Source: Coleophoma eucalyptorum (taxonomy: Eukaryota > Ascomycota > Leotiomycetes > Helotiales > Dermateaceae). Taken from it: a stretch of DNA of 64,000 bases. This document shows positions 47,063 to 59,488 of this stretch, one piece after another (the stretch's first letter is position 1; the number at the start of each line of letters is the position of its first letter). The stretch lies in the NCBI GenBank assembly GCA_026120035.1, contig JALRME010000017.1, positions 62,001 through 126,000 of the forward strand, written 5' to 3'. Under the pieces are notes generated by a model that did no database searches, had not been told where the DNA came from, and was given only the letters and a program-made list of their open reading frames with translations. Both the position numbers and the translations under genes were made by a program.

Positions 47063-47390
47063 AAAAATCATTAGATTACATTTGTGTATTTACACTACTT
47101 AAGATTTTAATTCCTATAAAACCATAGCTGTTAATTATAAGGTGCTTACCAGAGAACTAAGTACCAATTGGGCACTCGGTAGTCCTTATACCTGTTTTCC
47201 TTGGTAATAAAATATATTACATCAGCACATGTGACGTCATTTCGGTCCCAAAGTTTGCAAATATTAAAGTGAAGCTTGATCTATAGTTTTAGCCCTTAAA
47301 AAATCTACACATATTACTACGAGATGAAATATTTGCGTCTGCCTTGAAGACAATTTTTTGTTTCCTGTCTTATTCAATCAAACTGATATT
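47063..47390. other. Intergenic, no gene seen
   Basis: Short 5' flank between solo LTR copy E and the sensor-kinase relic. Confidence 0.5.
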
Positions 47391-49581
47391 ATGATAGACG
47401 AGCCTGACAAAGCACAGGGTCCTTGTCAAGCCCATTTTGCTATGAATACTCTTGAAGACGGCATCTGGGTTGGCAAGCTGAGCCTTACTGCATCCTTCGA
47501 AGTGCTTATTTCAAAGGATTGGTCAGACAGTACTCTTGGATCTATCGATGATTGGAGTAAAAACTTGCACTTTTACACCCTTAAAGCTTTCATCAATTCA
47601 CGACCATGCGACATATTCTGGTAAGTAAATGCCAAGAAAGAGCGATAGTAGCTTATGTAAACCAAGGGGAATTTCTGATATTACTGTTTATAACAGACCA
47701 TTTGCTCAACCTGTTAGCAGTGTCCATGTACGACATATAGGCCATCTGCTGGCAATTCACTCTCCAGAGTTGTGGAGCCTTATCAAAGGTGTTATTACGA
47801 AAGTAGAGGAATCCGAGATATCTGACGTTGAAAAATCACAAATCTCTATCATGCGAAGTGGATGTAGTGGAGATACCTACTCGACAGCACATTTAGGTCA
47901 AATATTCGCCAATAATGCAAAATTTGAAGGGTTCTACGTATCATTTGAAGTGGTTACTGGCCAAGAGATCAAATACCCTAGGAATTCAATGCTAGACCAC
48001 TTTATCGAAATGACTGCATGCATTGAAGGTATTATGGAGAGAATTACCATGGTTTCTATCGCGACGAATACGCAAGATATTCTACTAGCACTTCTGCATA
48101 GATATGACACGGAGAGTATATCTAGCACCAGCTTGAGACAACTCCATGGTCAAACCGCCCACTCAGCAAATGAAACCTATAAAGTTATAGGCTCATTTAG
48201 TCTCGCAAAAGTCCTTACCGAAGCCGATTCAGCCATAGATACAACACCATTTGATCATATATTTGGCAGCACTGAGTGTCAAACGCTTGGAGAAACATCA
48301 CAGCTTGTTGCGGTTCTGCCGTTAGTTGGCGGAGTTCCTATCACGGGCTACCTTCTAGGCGGCTTAAATCTACAGAAAATGCTCAACATTGGTTATAGTC
48401 ACTTCCTAGAAAGGTTATGGCAATACGATTCGACAGTACTCTACAGAGAAATGAAACTCAAGGGGTTACAGCGCCGGTTCAAGCTCAGAGAGAGAGAGCT
48501 TACAGACAGTAGAAGGCAGATTGATTTTATAGCCCAACGTGTGTCTGTAGGGGTACAACATCTTTCACTAAATGGTATCATGCTATGGGCTAATGCACAT
48601 TATTACTACCTCACTGGATACCCACGACCAGAGGAGCAGCAGGAAAATTTCTCATTCTTGAAAATATATCCGGATGATGATCAATCCAAAATTCTGGAGT
48701 TGTGGTCAGATCTAAAACATATTGAGAACGGTACCTCTATTCAGCTACGCCTGAAGAAGAATAACACCAAACCATCTGGTGCTCCTAAACTTGTTACTGT
48801 CATCTCGTACTTCTTTCCATGTGTCAAGAATGGGGTTAAGATGATAATAATCTATACCGTGGATACCAGCCTATGTACTCGGATTGAGTTAGCAGGTTCG
48901 CGCAATAGACCAGGTGACCGAGATACTATGGCTCCTAGACAGGAGGGTAGCCAGCGAGCTATTATGCAAGCCATAACACATCCCTGCCTTATACCGGAAG
49001 AAAAGTTTCTCATATCACGACCCGCATTCATACGAGAATTGAACACGAAAGAGAGATACCCACCACACGCAACACCGCTATATAATACCCACGTATTAAT
49101 AGTAGAAGGCAATATAGTGAATCTAAAAGTACAAAACAAAATTCTTCAAAAGGCAGGTTGTATAACCCATATGGCCAGCCATGGAGCCGAAGCGCTAGAC
49201 TATCTGAAAACTACAACATGCTGGTATAAGCACCACTTAGATAGCCCACCTCTCGACGTTATCCTAATGAGCGGGGCCATGCCAGTCATGGACGGGATGG
49301 CATGCAGCCGGCAAATCAGAGCTTTACAAGCTACTGGCAAGGTAATCCGCCACATCCCAATTACTATATCGTGCCCTTATATGGTCCATGCTGAGGCGTT
49401 TTTAAATGATACCGTGGTCAGTTTTTATGATCCGTTTGTTCTACTCGTAATTTGCTAACAACTATAGGACATGGTGGTTACAGGACCACTTCTTTATAAT
49501 AAACTTATCAATGCCGTGAGGAAGTGCATGAATATAACTGAAAATGGCCAGAATTTTAAGCGGTTAAGATCACGATTATAA
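47391..49581 (+). pseudogene. Hybrid sensor-kinase relic: PAS plus degenerate receiver, no kinase core
   Basis: Exons 47391-47620, 47697-49413 and 49468-49581 follow GT..AG sites. The N-terminus (GIWVGKLSLTASFEVL, then SPELWSLIKGV) resembles fungal hybrid histidine kinases with PAS sensors. A PAS-like block QRVSVGVQHLSLNGIMLWAN to YLTGYPRPEEQ lies near 48540-48640. The C-terminus is a receiver: HVLIVEGNIVNLKVQNKILQ, then VILMSGAMPVMDGMAC and VVTGPLLYNKLINAV. The HisKA and HATPase domains expected between them are absent. The receiver has Gly for one acidic Asp (VEGN), Ser for the phospho-acceptor Asp (LMSG) and Gly for the conserved Lys (VTGP). The first splice junction creates TGA (TG|A). 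The long open second exon of 572 codons is notable for a dead gene. Either a pseudogene or a non-catalytic derivative. Confidence 0.72.
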
Positions 49582-51514
49582 AAAGATGATTTTGTAATAT
49601 AGATCACAGAAACGGCATCGATAATGAGCATAATGAAGATTCTCTAGTAAAACCACTTGATACCTTCGGTCAACTTTGACGAATTGGTGTGAAGATGCAC
49701 AAATAGGGCATTTTACTCTTGCACCTTTCCTCCAAATGCTTTGGTGAAATCTTAGTCGTAGGCAATATTTGAGATAACTATGGTCATCTTTAAAATACTG
49801 GTTACTAATTATAGCACAACCACCTATCATATCAGCCACACTGACAAGTACGGGTTTCTAATTACCAGGAGTGGCAATGAAAAAAGACATATGCTTCAAT
49901 CTTGTACCTGCGTCCCCGAGATGCCACTTTAATGTGAACGCCCGCGATACTACCTATTGTTCAACCCAGTCGAATGGCAATATCGGTAAAGTATTGGCCA
50001 GAAATCTTGAGACCTGTTTCTATAACAGACCTCTTAACAAAAGATGAGGGGGGAGGGTTCACGCAATCCTCAATTTGACGATGTATGTGGTTACTGGTAG
50101 CGTTGGTCATTCCCCAGCACTCTAACGCAAGATTAGAGAGTAAATATATATGAACATCAATTGTACAGGGAAACTGGCACTAAAGGATGCATCCACTTGG
50201 TTGTTGACAGAGTTTATAGTAGGTTACAATCTTGGGAGGTAATATCTTAATCTAAATGTATTACTACTGCTTGATCAAGGCTGAATTCTACTTATGAATT
50301 TTCTATAGATTATATGTTTATTCTGATAGTTGGAAGTTGCGTATTGAAAGCAAATATTAGCAGTGAACTACACAAACGAGACTGAGTCAGGGAAAAAGAT
50401 CTAGAACTTTATAGTATGTCACGTGTAAGTTTATCAGCTGATGTGTTCCTAAGGATGGTCAGAGCGGCAGTATGTGTTCATAATGCTGATTGGATTTTCT
50501 GAGTCTTAGATCCTTGTGGACACTAGAAAATGCACTTGTAACTCAGAAAGTTGCGTAACAAGCAGAAAAAGCAATACCAACTCCAATCTCTACGGCAACA
50601 GAAAAAGTGATGCGTAGCGAGACAAAGTTTATATGCTGATCAAAGGCGTAAATAACTATACTGATCAAAATCAGCCGAACATTCTCGACTAATGCCTTTC
50701 TAGCTTTAATGTGGAGGACAAAGCGCCATAGTTCAGCCACCTTGGTAAATAGCAAGTGGTTCCACCTCTTAATACAGTCCGATTTGTCGTTCTCAATATT
50801 TAGGTTGGACGTGCTTGCGCACTTGGCTGCGCGAGGGGAGCTTTGATCCTCGTCCTTTCTTTGGATTATGGTAACAATGATCGGTACCGCAATGCTCGAG
50901 ACACAAAGGACAACGATATATTAGCCTTCCCTTAGATGCCAATTCCTACTAAATCCTTGCTAGATATCTTAAGTTGTTTCATGTTAATTTTAAGACGTTG
51001 ACTTGTCTCTATTTCTACGACCTTGCCTTACTAGAAACCATGGTTTTTAAGCGAAGCTACGAAATCTTTCCTTTTGATTGCATGATTTGCACGAAGATTT
51101 CTGTCTAACTTTTCTAGAACTGGTCTTTCCTTTTGCAAACTCCCTGCACCAAAGATTTTTCCAAAATCCAGTTGAATCTTATGCTTTGTTTGTTTCTCCT
51201 GCCGAGCAAAGTACTATTTTAGGCTATCGAGTGCGCAGCGTCACATTACCAGAGCTGGAAGAGCCGCGCGCCGACGCCACCAGCTGAACTAAGAAGTTCA
51301 CGCTCGGTTAGAGTGGTCAGAGCAAATCCGAAAGTTGGAAATGAAGTATATATATCTGCTTTCTTGGAGGGGCATATCAAAAGATTCTCTCTATCATTTC
51401 TATCATTGCTGTTCAAACTCAGTCTCTCGTTCATTCATTCATTCAGACTCACATTCGTTAAAATTTATTTCAACTTGCAGACATCATCGCTCCCTCATAA
51501 TAATCACCTTCGCA
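49582..51514. other. Intergenic with an unidentified membrane-protein-like fragment
   Basis: A 1.9-kb region without a full gene. On the minus strand, an open frame from about 50920 down to 50543 encodes hydrophobic segments (SSIAVPIIVTIIQ, then LILISIVIYAF, SLRITFSVAVEIGVGIAF) separated by a polar loop. It looks like the end of a membrane protein, family not recognised. The last 200 bp are the peroxidase promoter. Confidence 0.4.
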
Positions 51515-52785
51515 ATGAAGCTAACCACGTATCTCGTCTGTGCTACAGCTGGTACAGCAGTTGCATATCCTGGCATGAACAATCTAATGGCAGAGCTCGC
51601 CAAACGAGAAGCAACCGCACCGGCTAACCCAGCTGTTGAAATGATTGGAGATTTGGTCCAAGGAGCTTCAACTCCTGTTGGTAATGAGGTCAAAAATTGC
51701 TTGCTCGGCAAAGTCTCTTGCCAAAACCTCACCCCGAAGGTAAAAATACCTAAACCAGGAAATCAGGATCAGCTGACGTTTATGCAGACTTATGTCGCAC
51801 CAAAGTTGTATAGCTTGTCTTGTTACCAGGATACATGCTGTGTCTGGGACTACGTCCAGGCTGATCTCGTGAAGATGTTTACTAATTCTGATGGTACATG
51901 CAATGCCCTTGCTCGACAAGCCATTCGGTTTGGTTTCCATGATGCAGCGGCGTGGTCTAAAACAAGCGGACCTGGCGGTGCGGATGGCAGCTTAGTGCTA
52001 AGCTGGGACGAAATCAATAGACCTGAGAACAAAGGAATGCAAGAAATCCGGTCGAAAGCTCTTGGGCTACTCACGAAATACGCGCTATGGGGAGTTGGAG
52101 GAGCAGATCTCGTGCAATTTATGCACAATGTTGCTACGGTGGTCTGCCCTCTAGGTCCACGAGTTCTCACCTTTGTGGGGCGTCCCAACCGCTTCACATC
52201 CGATCCTTCGGGTCTTATCCCTGACACCCATTCGCCAGCGCCCGAATTGATTGAATTATTCCAAAACAAGACAATCAACTTCAAGGATCTCATTGCTCTT
52301 ATTGGAGCGCATACTACGGCACAGCAGTTCTTTGTTGATCCTTCCAAGGCTGGTCAACCATTAGATTCAACCCCAGGTGTCTGGGATGTGAAGTTTTATA
52401 GCGAGACCTTAGCCGCCAGCCCTCCTCCGTAAGTATCACTTGAAGATTCTACCTAGTTTTGATGGCACTAAAAAAATCTTAGAGGTGTATTCCGTCTTCC
52501 AAGCGACCAGTCTCTCGTCAACGATCCGGAAACGAAGCCTGGCTTCACAGTTTTCTCTGTAGGTTGAGAAGAGTCTTATCATAAGACCAATTCCCTTTCT
52601 CGTACAAATAATATTTAGAACCACTTGACTAACCATTTTCCCCACAGAATCCAACAAATGGCCAACAAGTCTGGAATGCTGCCTACGCCACAGCCTACGT
52701 TCGCCTTTCCCTTCTCGGTGTAAACAATATCAACAAGCTCACCGATTGCACCAAAGTCCTTCCTAATCCTATTACCAGCTTCTAG
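51515..52785 (+). CDS. Class II fungal heme peroxidase (ligninase-like, ascomycete type)
   Basis: Exons 51515-52428, 52483-52558 and 52648-52785 encode 375 residues in frame. A signal peptide (MKLTTYLVCATAGTAVAYPG) leads a propeptide-like stretch (LAKRE). The distal heme pocket is RQAIRFGFHDAAAW with Arg 138 and His 142. GPGGADGSL is the calcium-site region, DLVQFMHNVATVVCPLGPRV a conserved helix, and LIALIGAHTTAQQFF carries the proximal His at 266. Cysteines suit the disulfides of class II enzymes. Such secreted peroxidases oxidise phenolics, dyes or Mn(II); basidiomycete lignin and manganese peroxidases belong here, and ascomycete relatives are less studied. A further intron within about 51740-51840 is possible, where the product is longer than usual. 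All key heme residues are present. Confidence 0.9.
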
Positions 52786-54496
52786 GTGCTATAGACCTCA
52801 CCACCGCATAATATTTTAATTACTTTAGTCCCACTTTAGATAGTGGCATAACTTTAGATATCTCTTAATTTACAATAATAATTGACATAGTCGTCCGAAT
52901 CTAGACAAATAAATTTATATTTGAAAAGAAGCAGCAAGCATGAGACATGCATAAATGAGCACCACTCCCTTTAATAAAGTGCAAACCTGGTTTTAATTCT
53001 TCAAAAGTCAGAAATATCCAGCTTCTTCGAGATCATAATTCAATAGCATAGCCTGCACGTTACATGTTAAGTTATGGTAATCCGTCCCGTCCCTATCTAA
53101 CCACGTAGAGATATGAATTGGGAAGGCCTGCAATGCAAAAAAAAAAAACGCTTTGCTTTATAATTAACTACAGATGCTAAACTTTACCCATTAACTTTTT
53201 TTGGACCTTCTCCTAGAACTATCACAAACTTAGCCTACGCGCACGTTCATACTTTTTCATCCTCTAGCTTTATAATTTTCCAGAAACACAATGTAATTAT
53301 AATTAACACACTAATGCAGTCAATTAGTGGTAGTGGTTTTATATCCCTTTTTGATATTGGACAATATTATGCGTGGATGTATAAAGGGCGTCATTGTTCA
53401 ACCAGTTGCAGGCGTGGGGTGATTAACTGAAAATAAAGATCCTACGAAAAGAGTCTTGAATGGAATCATCCATCCTCAAAGTCAAATGATCGGTCAAATT
53501 AATATTTGGGTACATCTAAGTCAAGATTAAAGCCCCCACTCCTCCCACAAGCTTGCAAAGTGTGGGTCTCATATGATAAGTGCACTTTCAGAAGTTATAT
53601 CATTATCATCGCATTACTTTTGAAGATTTTTGACACTAAGAAATCCTACTGCCAAGGAAAGCATTAGTTTATATTTTTCGATCAGCGCATTGTCATTATG
53701 CTGAATACTTGGCCGTGTACATTTAAGCGTGATCGCCGGATGATCGAATTTGGAAGGCTTGGTTATCCACCTCGGGCATTCGTACCAACCACTTCGCAAT
53801 TTTTCCTCTCTTCATACATGAGAAATAAGAATTCGAGCTAGCTCTTAATATCGACAATGGTACCCATGTCTCTTTGGAGTTCCCACCAAAGTACCACGCT
53901 GCTAGTAGAGACACGGTTTCACTAAGTAATATCTGGAGGAGATACAACTTACCTTACGCTTATCGAATGGTTTATTGACCTGTCCCCACCGCAGAAGGGG
54001 TTGTACATGTCTCTTGAAAATCTCAAATCAGACTGTATTCATTCGCGGAAATGGTGAGGTGATATGTTTAGATACGGTAGTTAGCTGTAAGATAACTAAA
54101 TATTCGTAACATTTGTCAGCACAAATATCTCCGTACAAAATGGCCCGTAGCACGGGCCACTTTGTAACGCGAAGTAACCTAAAATTCCCCTTCTCCGATT
54201 CAGAATAGTCCGTTGGGCGGAACATTTTGTAAATGCAACGCATTATTCAATTCAAAGAATCTGGAACCCCCTTTTTATGATAATGTTGGGTTCAGGCTCC
54301 CAGGGATTTATTGCAGAACCCACAGAATTCTTTGCCAATATAATGAGCACAGTTGACTTCACAAATTGCACAACTCCGTTCCTGTATTGGAGCTGTGAAC
54401 GCAACCACATATAAAGACAGCCATTATCCATTCAACACACTCCTCATCAAGCAGTCAACTCATCCTTCTCAATCTTCTCTATATCTTACACTTACA
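52786..54496. other. Intergenic, no gene seen
   Basis: A 1.7-kb AT-rich spacer, including an A run near 53140-53150. A 74-codon frame at 53723-53947 (-) is not recognised. Confidence 0.5.
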
Positions 54497-55424
54497 ATGG
54501 CTCCTTTTCCATCTCCGACATCAACGTGGCACACTACCGCATACCCATCCATATCTCCTACCCGGCCAGAGCTTTCTGCTAAAGGCAAGATTGTAGTGGT
54601 GACAGGAGGAGGTACTGGCATTGGTGCAGAGACCGCCCTCCGTTTCGCTGAAGCAGGAGCGTCTAGGATCGCTCTCCTTGGTCGTAGAGAACAGCCCCTT
54701 CTCGATACCAAAGCCTCTATCGAGCATAAGTTCACTGGCGTTGAAGTATTTGTGGCGTCCACCGATATCACGAAGAAAAACGAAGTGGACGCAGCCTTTG
54801 CAAAATTTGTTGACGGCGGAAAAATCCACGTTTTAGTTAGCAACGCGGCAATGATTGGGCCGCAAGATTCCATAAGAGATGCGGACAGTGGCAAGTTCCT
54901 TGAAGCCATTCAGAAAAATCTCGATGGATCTTTTTTCGTCGGGCAGGCATTCCTTCGCTTTGCATCGACGGATGCAGTTATCATTGATGTTTCTTCGTTC
55001 GCTGCACACATGGACTCTATACCTGGGTTTGCGCCTTATAGCATCGCCAAGATGGCAGTATTTCGCTTTTGGGATTCTGTAGCATTTGAGAACCCGGAAT
55101 TACGTGTTTTCCATATCCAGCCTGGTGTAGTAAACACTGCGATGAATAGGGAAGCAGGAGGTATAGAAGCTATTGGCTTTGAAGATCATGGTGAGTAGAA
55201 TCGCGGTTTTGTGAGTTAAATATGATGTAGCTGACTTTCACTTAGTTTCTCTGCCCGCGAGCTTCAATGTTTGGCTTGCAAGCCCTGGAGCACGGTTTTT
55301 AAATCGCAAGTTTCTGTGGGCGAACTGGGATGTAGATGAGCTTAAGACACGAGCAAAAGAGATTGAAGCGGGTACGCAGTTAAATATTGGGCTTATTGGG
55401 TACCCATTCGAAAATGCTAGTTAG
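54497..55424 (+). CDS. Short-chain dehydrogenase/reductase (SDR)
   Basis: Exons 54497-55190 and 55246-55424 encode 290 residues; the 55-bp intron is GTGAGT..TTAG. The classical SDR signature is complete. The nucleotide-binding TGGGTGIG lies near residues 36-43, VSNAA at about 114-118, the catalytic Ser in IIDVSSF (166-167), and YSIAK gives Tyr 181 and Lys 185. [11 protein letters not shown] follows, as in the family. Such enzymes oxidise or reduce alcohols and ketones with NAD(P). The LLGRRE after beta-strand 2 suggests possible NADP preference (inference). It converges with a type B carboxylesterase on the other strand, 0.33 kb away. Substrate unknown; gene intact. Confidence 0.92.
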
Positions 55425-55751
55425 AAGTTTTAGACTACTAGCATTGGTTTACCACCAGTAGGTATACCAATGGGAAAAGGTTCAAGTTTAAACAGCACGA
55501 AATAAAAGATAGTTATGAATTACCCCTGAAAAGCTCCAGAGCCCGGTTACTTTGCATTTTATCAAGCAGTCATTTGATACAATACTGGTTGGATTCAAAC
55601 AATCATCTGATATTATAAGTTATTCTATGTCTATTCTATATCTATTCTAACCCTTCTATATCTAAACTCATTTACTCATAACCCATATGTACTGAATTTT
55701 AAACAGAACCCTTAGCTTCTTACACATTTTAATTTTCCATTTCCGACCTCA
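55425..55751. other. Convergent 3' spacer
   Basis: 327 bp between the stop codons of the convergent SDR and carboxylesterase genes. It contains TCTATTCTATA-type direct repeats near 55620-55660. No gene. Confidence 0.5.
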
Positions 55752-57561
55752 TTAGTTCTGAATTATTGCACCATTTTGCTGGAAAAAATTGCATATCGCT
55801 CCAGCATCATATTCCTTAATATTGGCAACCGCCGTATTCGTAACAGCCATGACTTGCGGGGTTTTTAGAGCATAATATTTGTTCCATATCGGCTTGGAAA
55901 TTTTGGAGTATGACACCGCATTCGGATCCAGGTGCGTCACAAAGGAAACAAAATAATCCTTCATGATCATCGCCAGATTCTGGTTGTTTGTGGCCTGTGC
56001 CCCATTCGCAGCCAATCCATATAAAAAAGCTATAGTAGAACCATGTCTGCCGTTTCCACCATTGAAGCGCATCTTCCAAACTGGCTGCCCAGCTCTGGTC
56101 ATAGAAGCAGCCAGTTGCGTCGTACCGCAATTAATCATAGCGTCTCCAAATATAGCAGATATACGAAGTAAACTTGTGGGAAATGATGCCACAGGGTATA
56201 GTGAAGCGAGGCTGTTGAAGAAGGCGGGGGTAGCAAGAGGCCAAACTTTTTGTAGATCCGAAGTCGTATCGTTAAGGGTCGATATAGAAGTGTTACTGAA
56301 GAGGATTCCCTCGTACTCTTCGCGATTTGTGAGAAATGGTACCTTTGTCAATCTACCACTAGTAGCGGCAGTACTAGGAAGCTCCTTAAGAATAGTACCG
56401 TCAACTGATGGACCATAGTAGAAGTCACCGTAACCATAAAGCCCAGCAGCATATCCAAGAGCGAAAGTTCTCTGAATAGCGTTGGCCAAGTCTAGTCCAG
56501 GTAGGTTTCGGAGGCATTGCAAATCGATACAGTTTGATGTCGTCAACAATTGCTGGTACTGGGCTTCGAGAACGGTATCGTTGTGGTATGGTTGCCACCA
56601 AGGATATTCTATTCCGGTTAGTTGGACACTATATAACAGCCAAGAAAGAAAAGACTTACCAGCAATCGCAGCGCGGAAAGGTGGATTACTGACACCGCCA
56701 TACATCATCATTTGAGCCGTCACTGATCCACCTCCAGCACTCCCTCCAGCAACTGTAACCTTCTTTGGATCTCCACCGAATTTAGCAATGTTTCTCTGAA
56801 CCCAGTCTAATGCAGCTCTTTGGTCAAGTAGACCTGCGTTAGCAGTACCGGCCTTTTTGATCTCAGATCCTGACAAAAAGCCAAAGCCATGCAAGCGATA
56901 TTGAACCGCAACAAAGATTAGATTTCCTTGCGAATGCCTGACCATATCATTGCCGGGAACTGCTGCGGAGGTACCGGAAACATATCCTGACCATTGTTAG
57001 TTGATTCCCGATAAATGTTTTAGCCGAACTCACCTCCTCCATGGATTTCCACTATGACAGAAAGATTGCTACCTTGAGGAGTGGTAGGTACTGTAACATC
57101 AACAGTCAGGCAATCTTCTTGGTAATTTCCACCAACAGTTGTCGTTTGACTAGCCCCTGCTCCGTTGTTGATCCAGGTTGGTATTGATTGGTAACATCCG
57201 GGTCCCGGATTTGTCGCATCCATAACTGTGTTGGAAGAGTAACCGCCATATTGCTCAATTGGCAGCGGGGCTTTCCACCTATTATTTCCAGTCGGTGGAG
57301 CAGCGTATCGAATACCATAATAAGTCTTGGTACTGCGTATCATTTAGCACAAGCCAAATTTCCAATTTCAGATGCTTACCTAACGGCCGTGTTCTCAGTG
57401 CCCTGATATTTTACGTAGCCGAGGTCAATGACAGGACCAGTGCTGGTACTTTTTGTTACAGTGGATATAATACCAGACAGGTTTGGAATAGTCAGAGCAG
57501 AGAGTTGGGAAGGAAGGATTGTTGAGATAATCAAAGATTTAAAGGGATTATTGAGACGCAT
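55752..57561 (-). CDS. Secreted type B carboxylesterase/lipase
   Basis: Exons 57561-57380, 57332-57034, 56986-56660 and 56608-55752 encode 554 residues; introns are 47-51 bp. A hydrophobic leader (MRLNNPFKSLIISTILPSQL) suggests secretion. YYGIRYAAPPTGNNRWKAP and QEDCLTVDV are typical early blocks. HGGGYVSG forms the oxyanion hole near residue 160. GGSAGGGS carries the nucleophile Ser 243, TNREEYEG contains the acid, and GNGRHGSTIAF holds the catalytic His. Type B carboxylesterases hydrolyse ester bonds in lipids, xenobiotics or plant-derived esters. The last intron (56609-56659) removes a stretch that stays open in frame but does not fit the family. Gene intact; substrate unknown. Confidence 0.92.
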
Positions 57562-57626
57562 GATGGAAGAGATGTTGATGGGAAGGGTGTTGAATGATGA
57601 TTTATATTTGATATAGTCATACATTA

Positions 57627-59488
57627 ACGTGCACCATAAGCGAATGGTCACCCCAAGCGGATGGTCACCCCTTGTAATAAAAACACTATAAAACTACGAA
57701 TAGCTTTATAACTACAACTCCAAATAGCTATTCCTTTATACCATTAGAATCGTAAGAAGCTGCTCTATTAACCTAGCAGGTTCGTTTATTATGGCCAGTC
57801 TCTCCGTATACCCTATAACGCCGATCATGTGACTCGCCCTATGTTTTTTTTCTCTTATTTTGACCTTGTTCTATTGAAATTTGGGTCTGAACTGCCTTCT
57901 CTTCCTCTAATTCTTGGACCTCTTCTAGGCTAAGGCTTCCTCCTTGCTGGAGTACCTTCCGTTTCGTACGACGACGACGGCTTAGTTCCTTATTTGCAGC
58001 TTGAAGCTTTTGAAGCTCTACCTTAATAAGTATAAGTTTATGTCCAATCTTACTTGTACTTTTTTCTAGTCTATTAACAGAGTTCAAAATTGGAGTTAGA
58101 GAGCTACTATAATGTCGTACGATCCTACTCTTAATAAGAGTTGCTTGTTTAACTACCTCCTTAGCTGTTTGTGGTGTTTTATAGATCCATGAACAGGAGG
58201 AAGATGGACGCGAGCTTTCGAGTATTAGAGTTGGTAATCGAATATTTAGCTTTGAAAGGACCTTCTCTAGGTCGTACGGAACAAGTCCTATCCCTTTAAA
58301 TCCTCCCTAGATATTTTCTTTGGTGAAAGTAGCTTTAAATACCTCTATAAATACTAGTATAAAGGATTCCTTAGAAATATAAGAAATTCGACTACGTATG
58401 ATATTCTCAACTTGATAACCATATGACTTCTTAAGAGGACCAAAACAACCAACATCTAGAGGCTGAAGTAGGTGAGATGAATAGGCAGGTATACAAAGTA
58501 TAAGAATATCATTCGTACGAGTATATTCTTAGAATTCGACCGATATATAACTTTTATAGCTATCTAGGATAAGTAGACGATATTTCCTAGCTGATTTCGT
58601 ACGAGTATACTTATCAAAGTGCTCTAGCCATTCTAGGGTTATTTCGTTATATGTCCAGCCATTTTTAGAGACACCGGCTCTAATACTAGGTAGTAGTTAC
58701 GTTTTGTTATACTAGGAATCCAGGATATTTTTGCCTTTAAACACTATATATAGTGGAATAGTCCAGCCTTGTGAATTAACCTCTTGAATGACTATCACCC
58801 ATTCTCGATTACCAGGCTGACGTAACTTAGGTCTAGTCGTACGATCTAAGCTAGTTATAATAGTAGTTATACTAATTTGGCCTATCAAAAACCCGGTCTC
58901 ATCAAAATTGTAAATATCCTCGACGCGTATTCCAAATTTGGCTATAAAATTCCGTACGAGCTCAAACCAAGCCTAGATTTTTCGTGGATCCTTATAGAGT
59001 ACTCTCTGGTTATCGTACGAACGCGTTTTAGATGTCTTAAGCTATGGTTGTCGTTTTATGAAGTTTGAAGCCTAATTTCGCCCTACTAGTGATACGTCGC
59101 GTGCACGAAGGAGAAGATTCGCTATATCTTCAACATCAGAAAGCCGTATAGGAAATCCTTGAGAATCTAGGTCAAGTAACCTTTGAATAATAGTCTCTTC
59201 TTCTAGATCTGAAAGTCTTCGTGATTTGACTGTTATTTCGGCTTAAGATGGTTTTCCCTTTAGACGACGCGTCAAGGTCGTACGAGAGATATTATATATT
59301 GTTACAGCCCTTTGTAGACTAAGTTGAGAGTCATTTTTAAGAGCTTGAAGGGCAAGGATAAGCTGGCTTTCGTTTGAAGTAGATCCCATAGCTAGTTGTT
59401 GAGAAAACAATAGTATAAGGTAAAGGGTGTATTTTTATTACAAGGGGTGACCATCCGCTTAGGGTGACCATTCGCTTATGGTGCACGT
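57627..59488 (-). mobile_element. pogo/Fot1-type DNA transposon (element 2)
   Basis: A 1,862-bp element, exactly the length of the one at 24146-26007, is bounded by inverted repeats of at least 55 bp that begin ACGTGCACC, with one mismatch seen. It is flanked by TA duplications (57625-57626, 59489-59490). Each end has two 17-bp units built on AAGCGRATGGTCACCC. The transposase reads on the minus strand, starting 99 bp inside the end. Confidence 0.92.
57839..59389 (-). pseudogene. pogo-type transposase with about nine in-frame stops
   Basis: The frame from ATG 59389 to TAG 57839 spans 517 codons without net frameshift. It starts MGSTSNESQLILALQALKND, followed by an HTH (YNISRTTLTRRLKGKPS) and a second HTH part (RLSDVEDIANLLLRARDV). 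The catalytic core has YNFDETGFLIG, PGNREWVIVIQEVNSQGWTI, LLILDSYKSY and LLQPLDVGCFGPLK, so three Asp residues are in place. The C-terminus is a coiled, basic region (ELQKLQAANKELSRRRRTKR). Stops occur where Trp or Gln is likely, as in GRN(stop)ASNF and RKI(stop)AW. It is less damaged than element 1, where REW..VIQ is destroyed. No functional transposase is predicted. Confidence 0.88.

Noticed and set aside
56609..56659. In-frame insertion in the carboxylesterase
   Set aside because: Canonical GTAAGT..ATAG sites remove it and give FRAAIAEYPWWQPYH, matching the family; it is an intron without stops.
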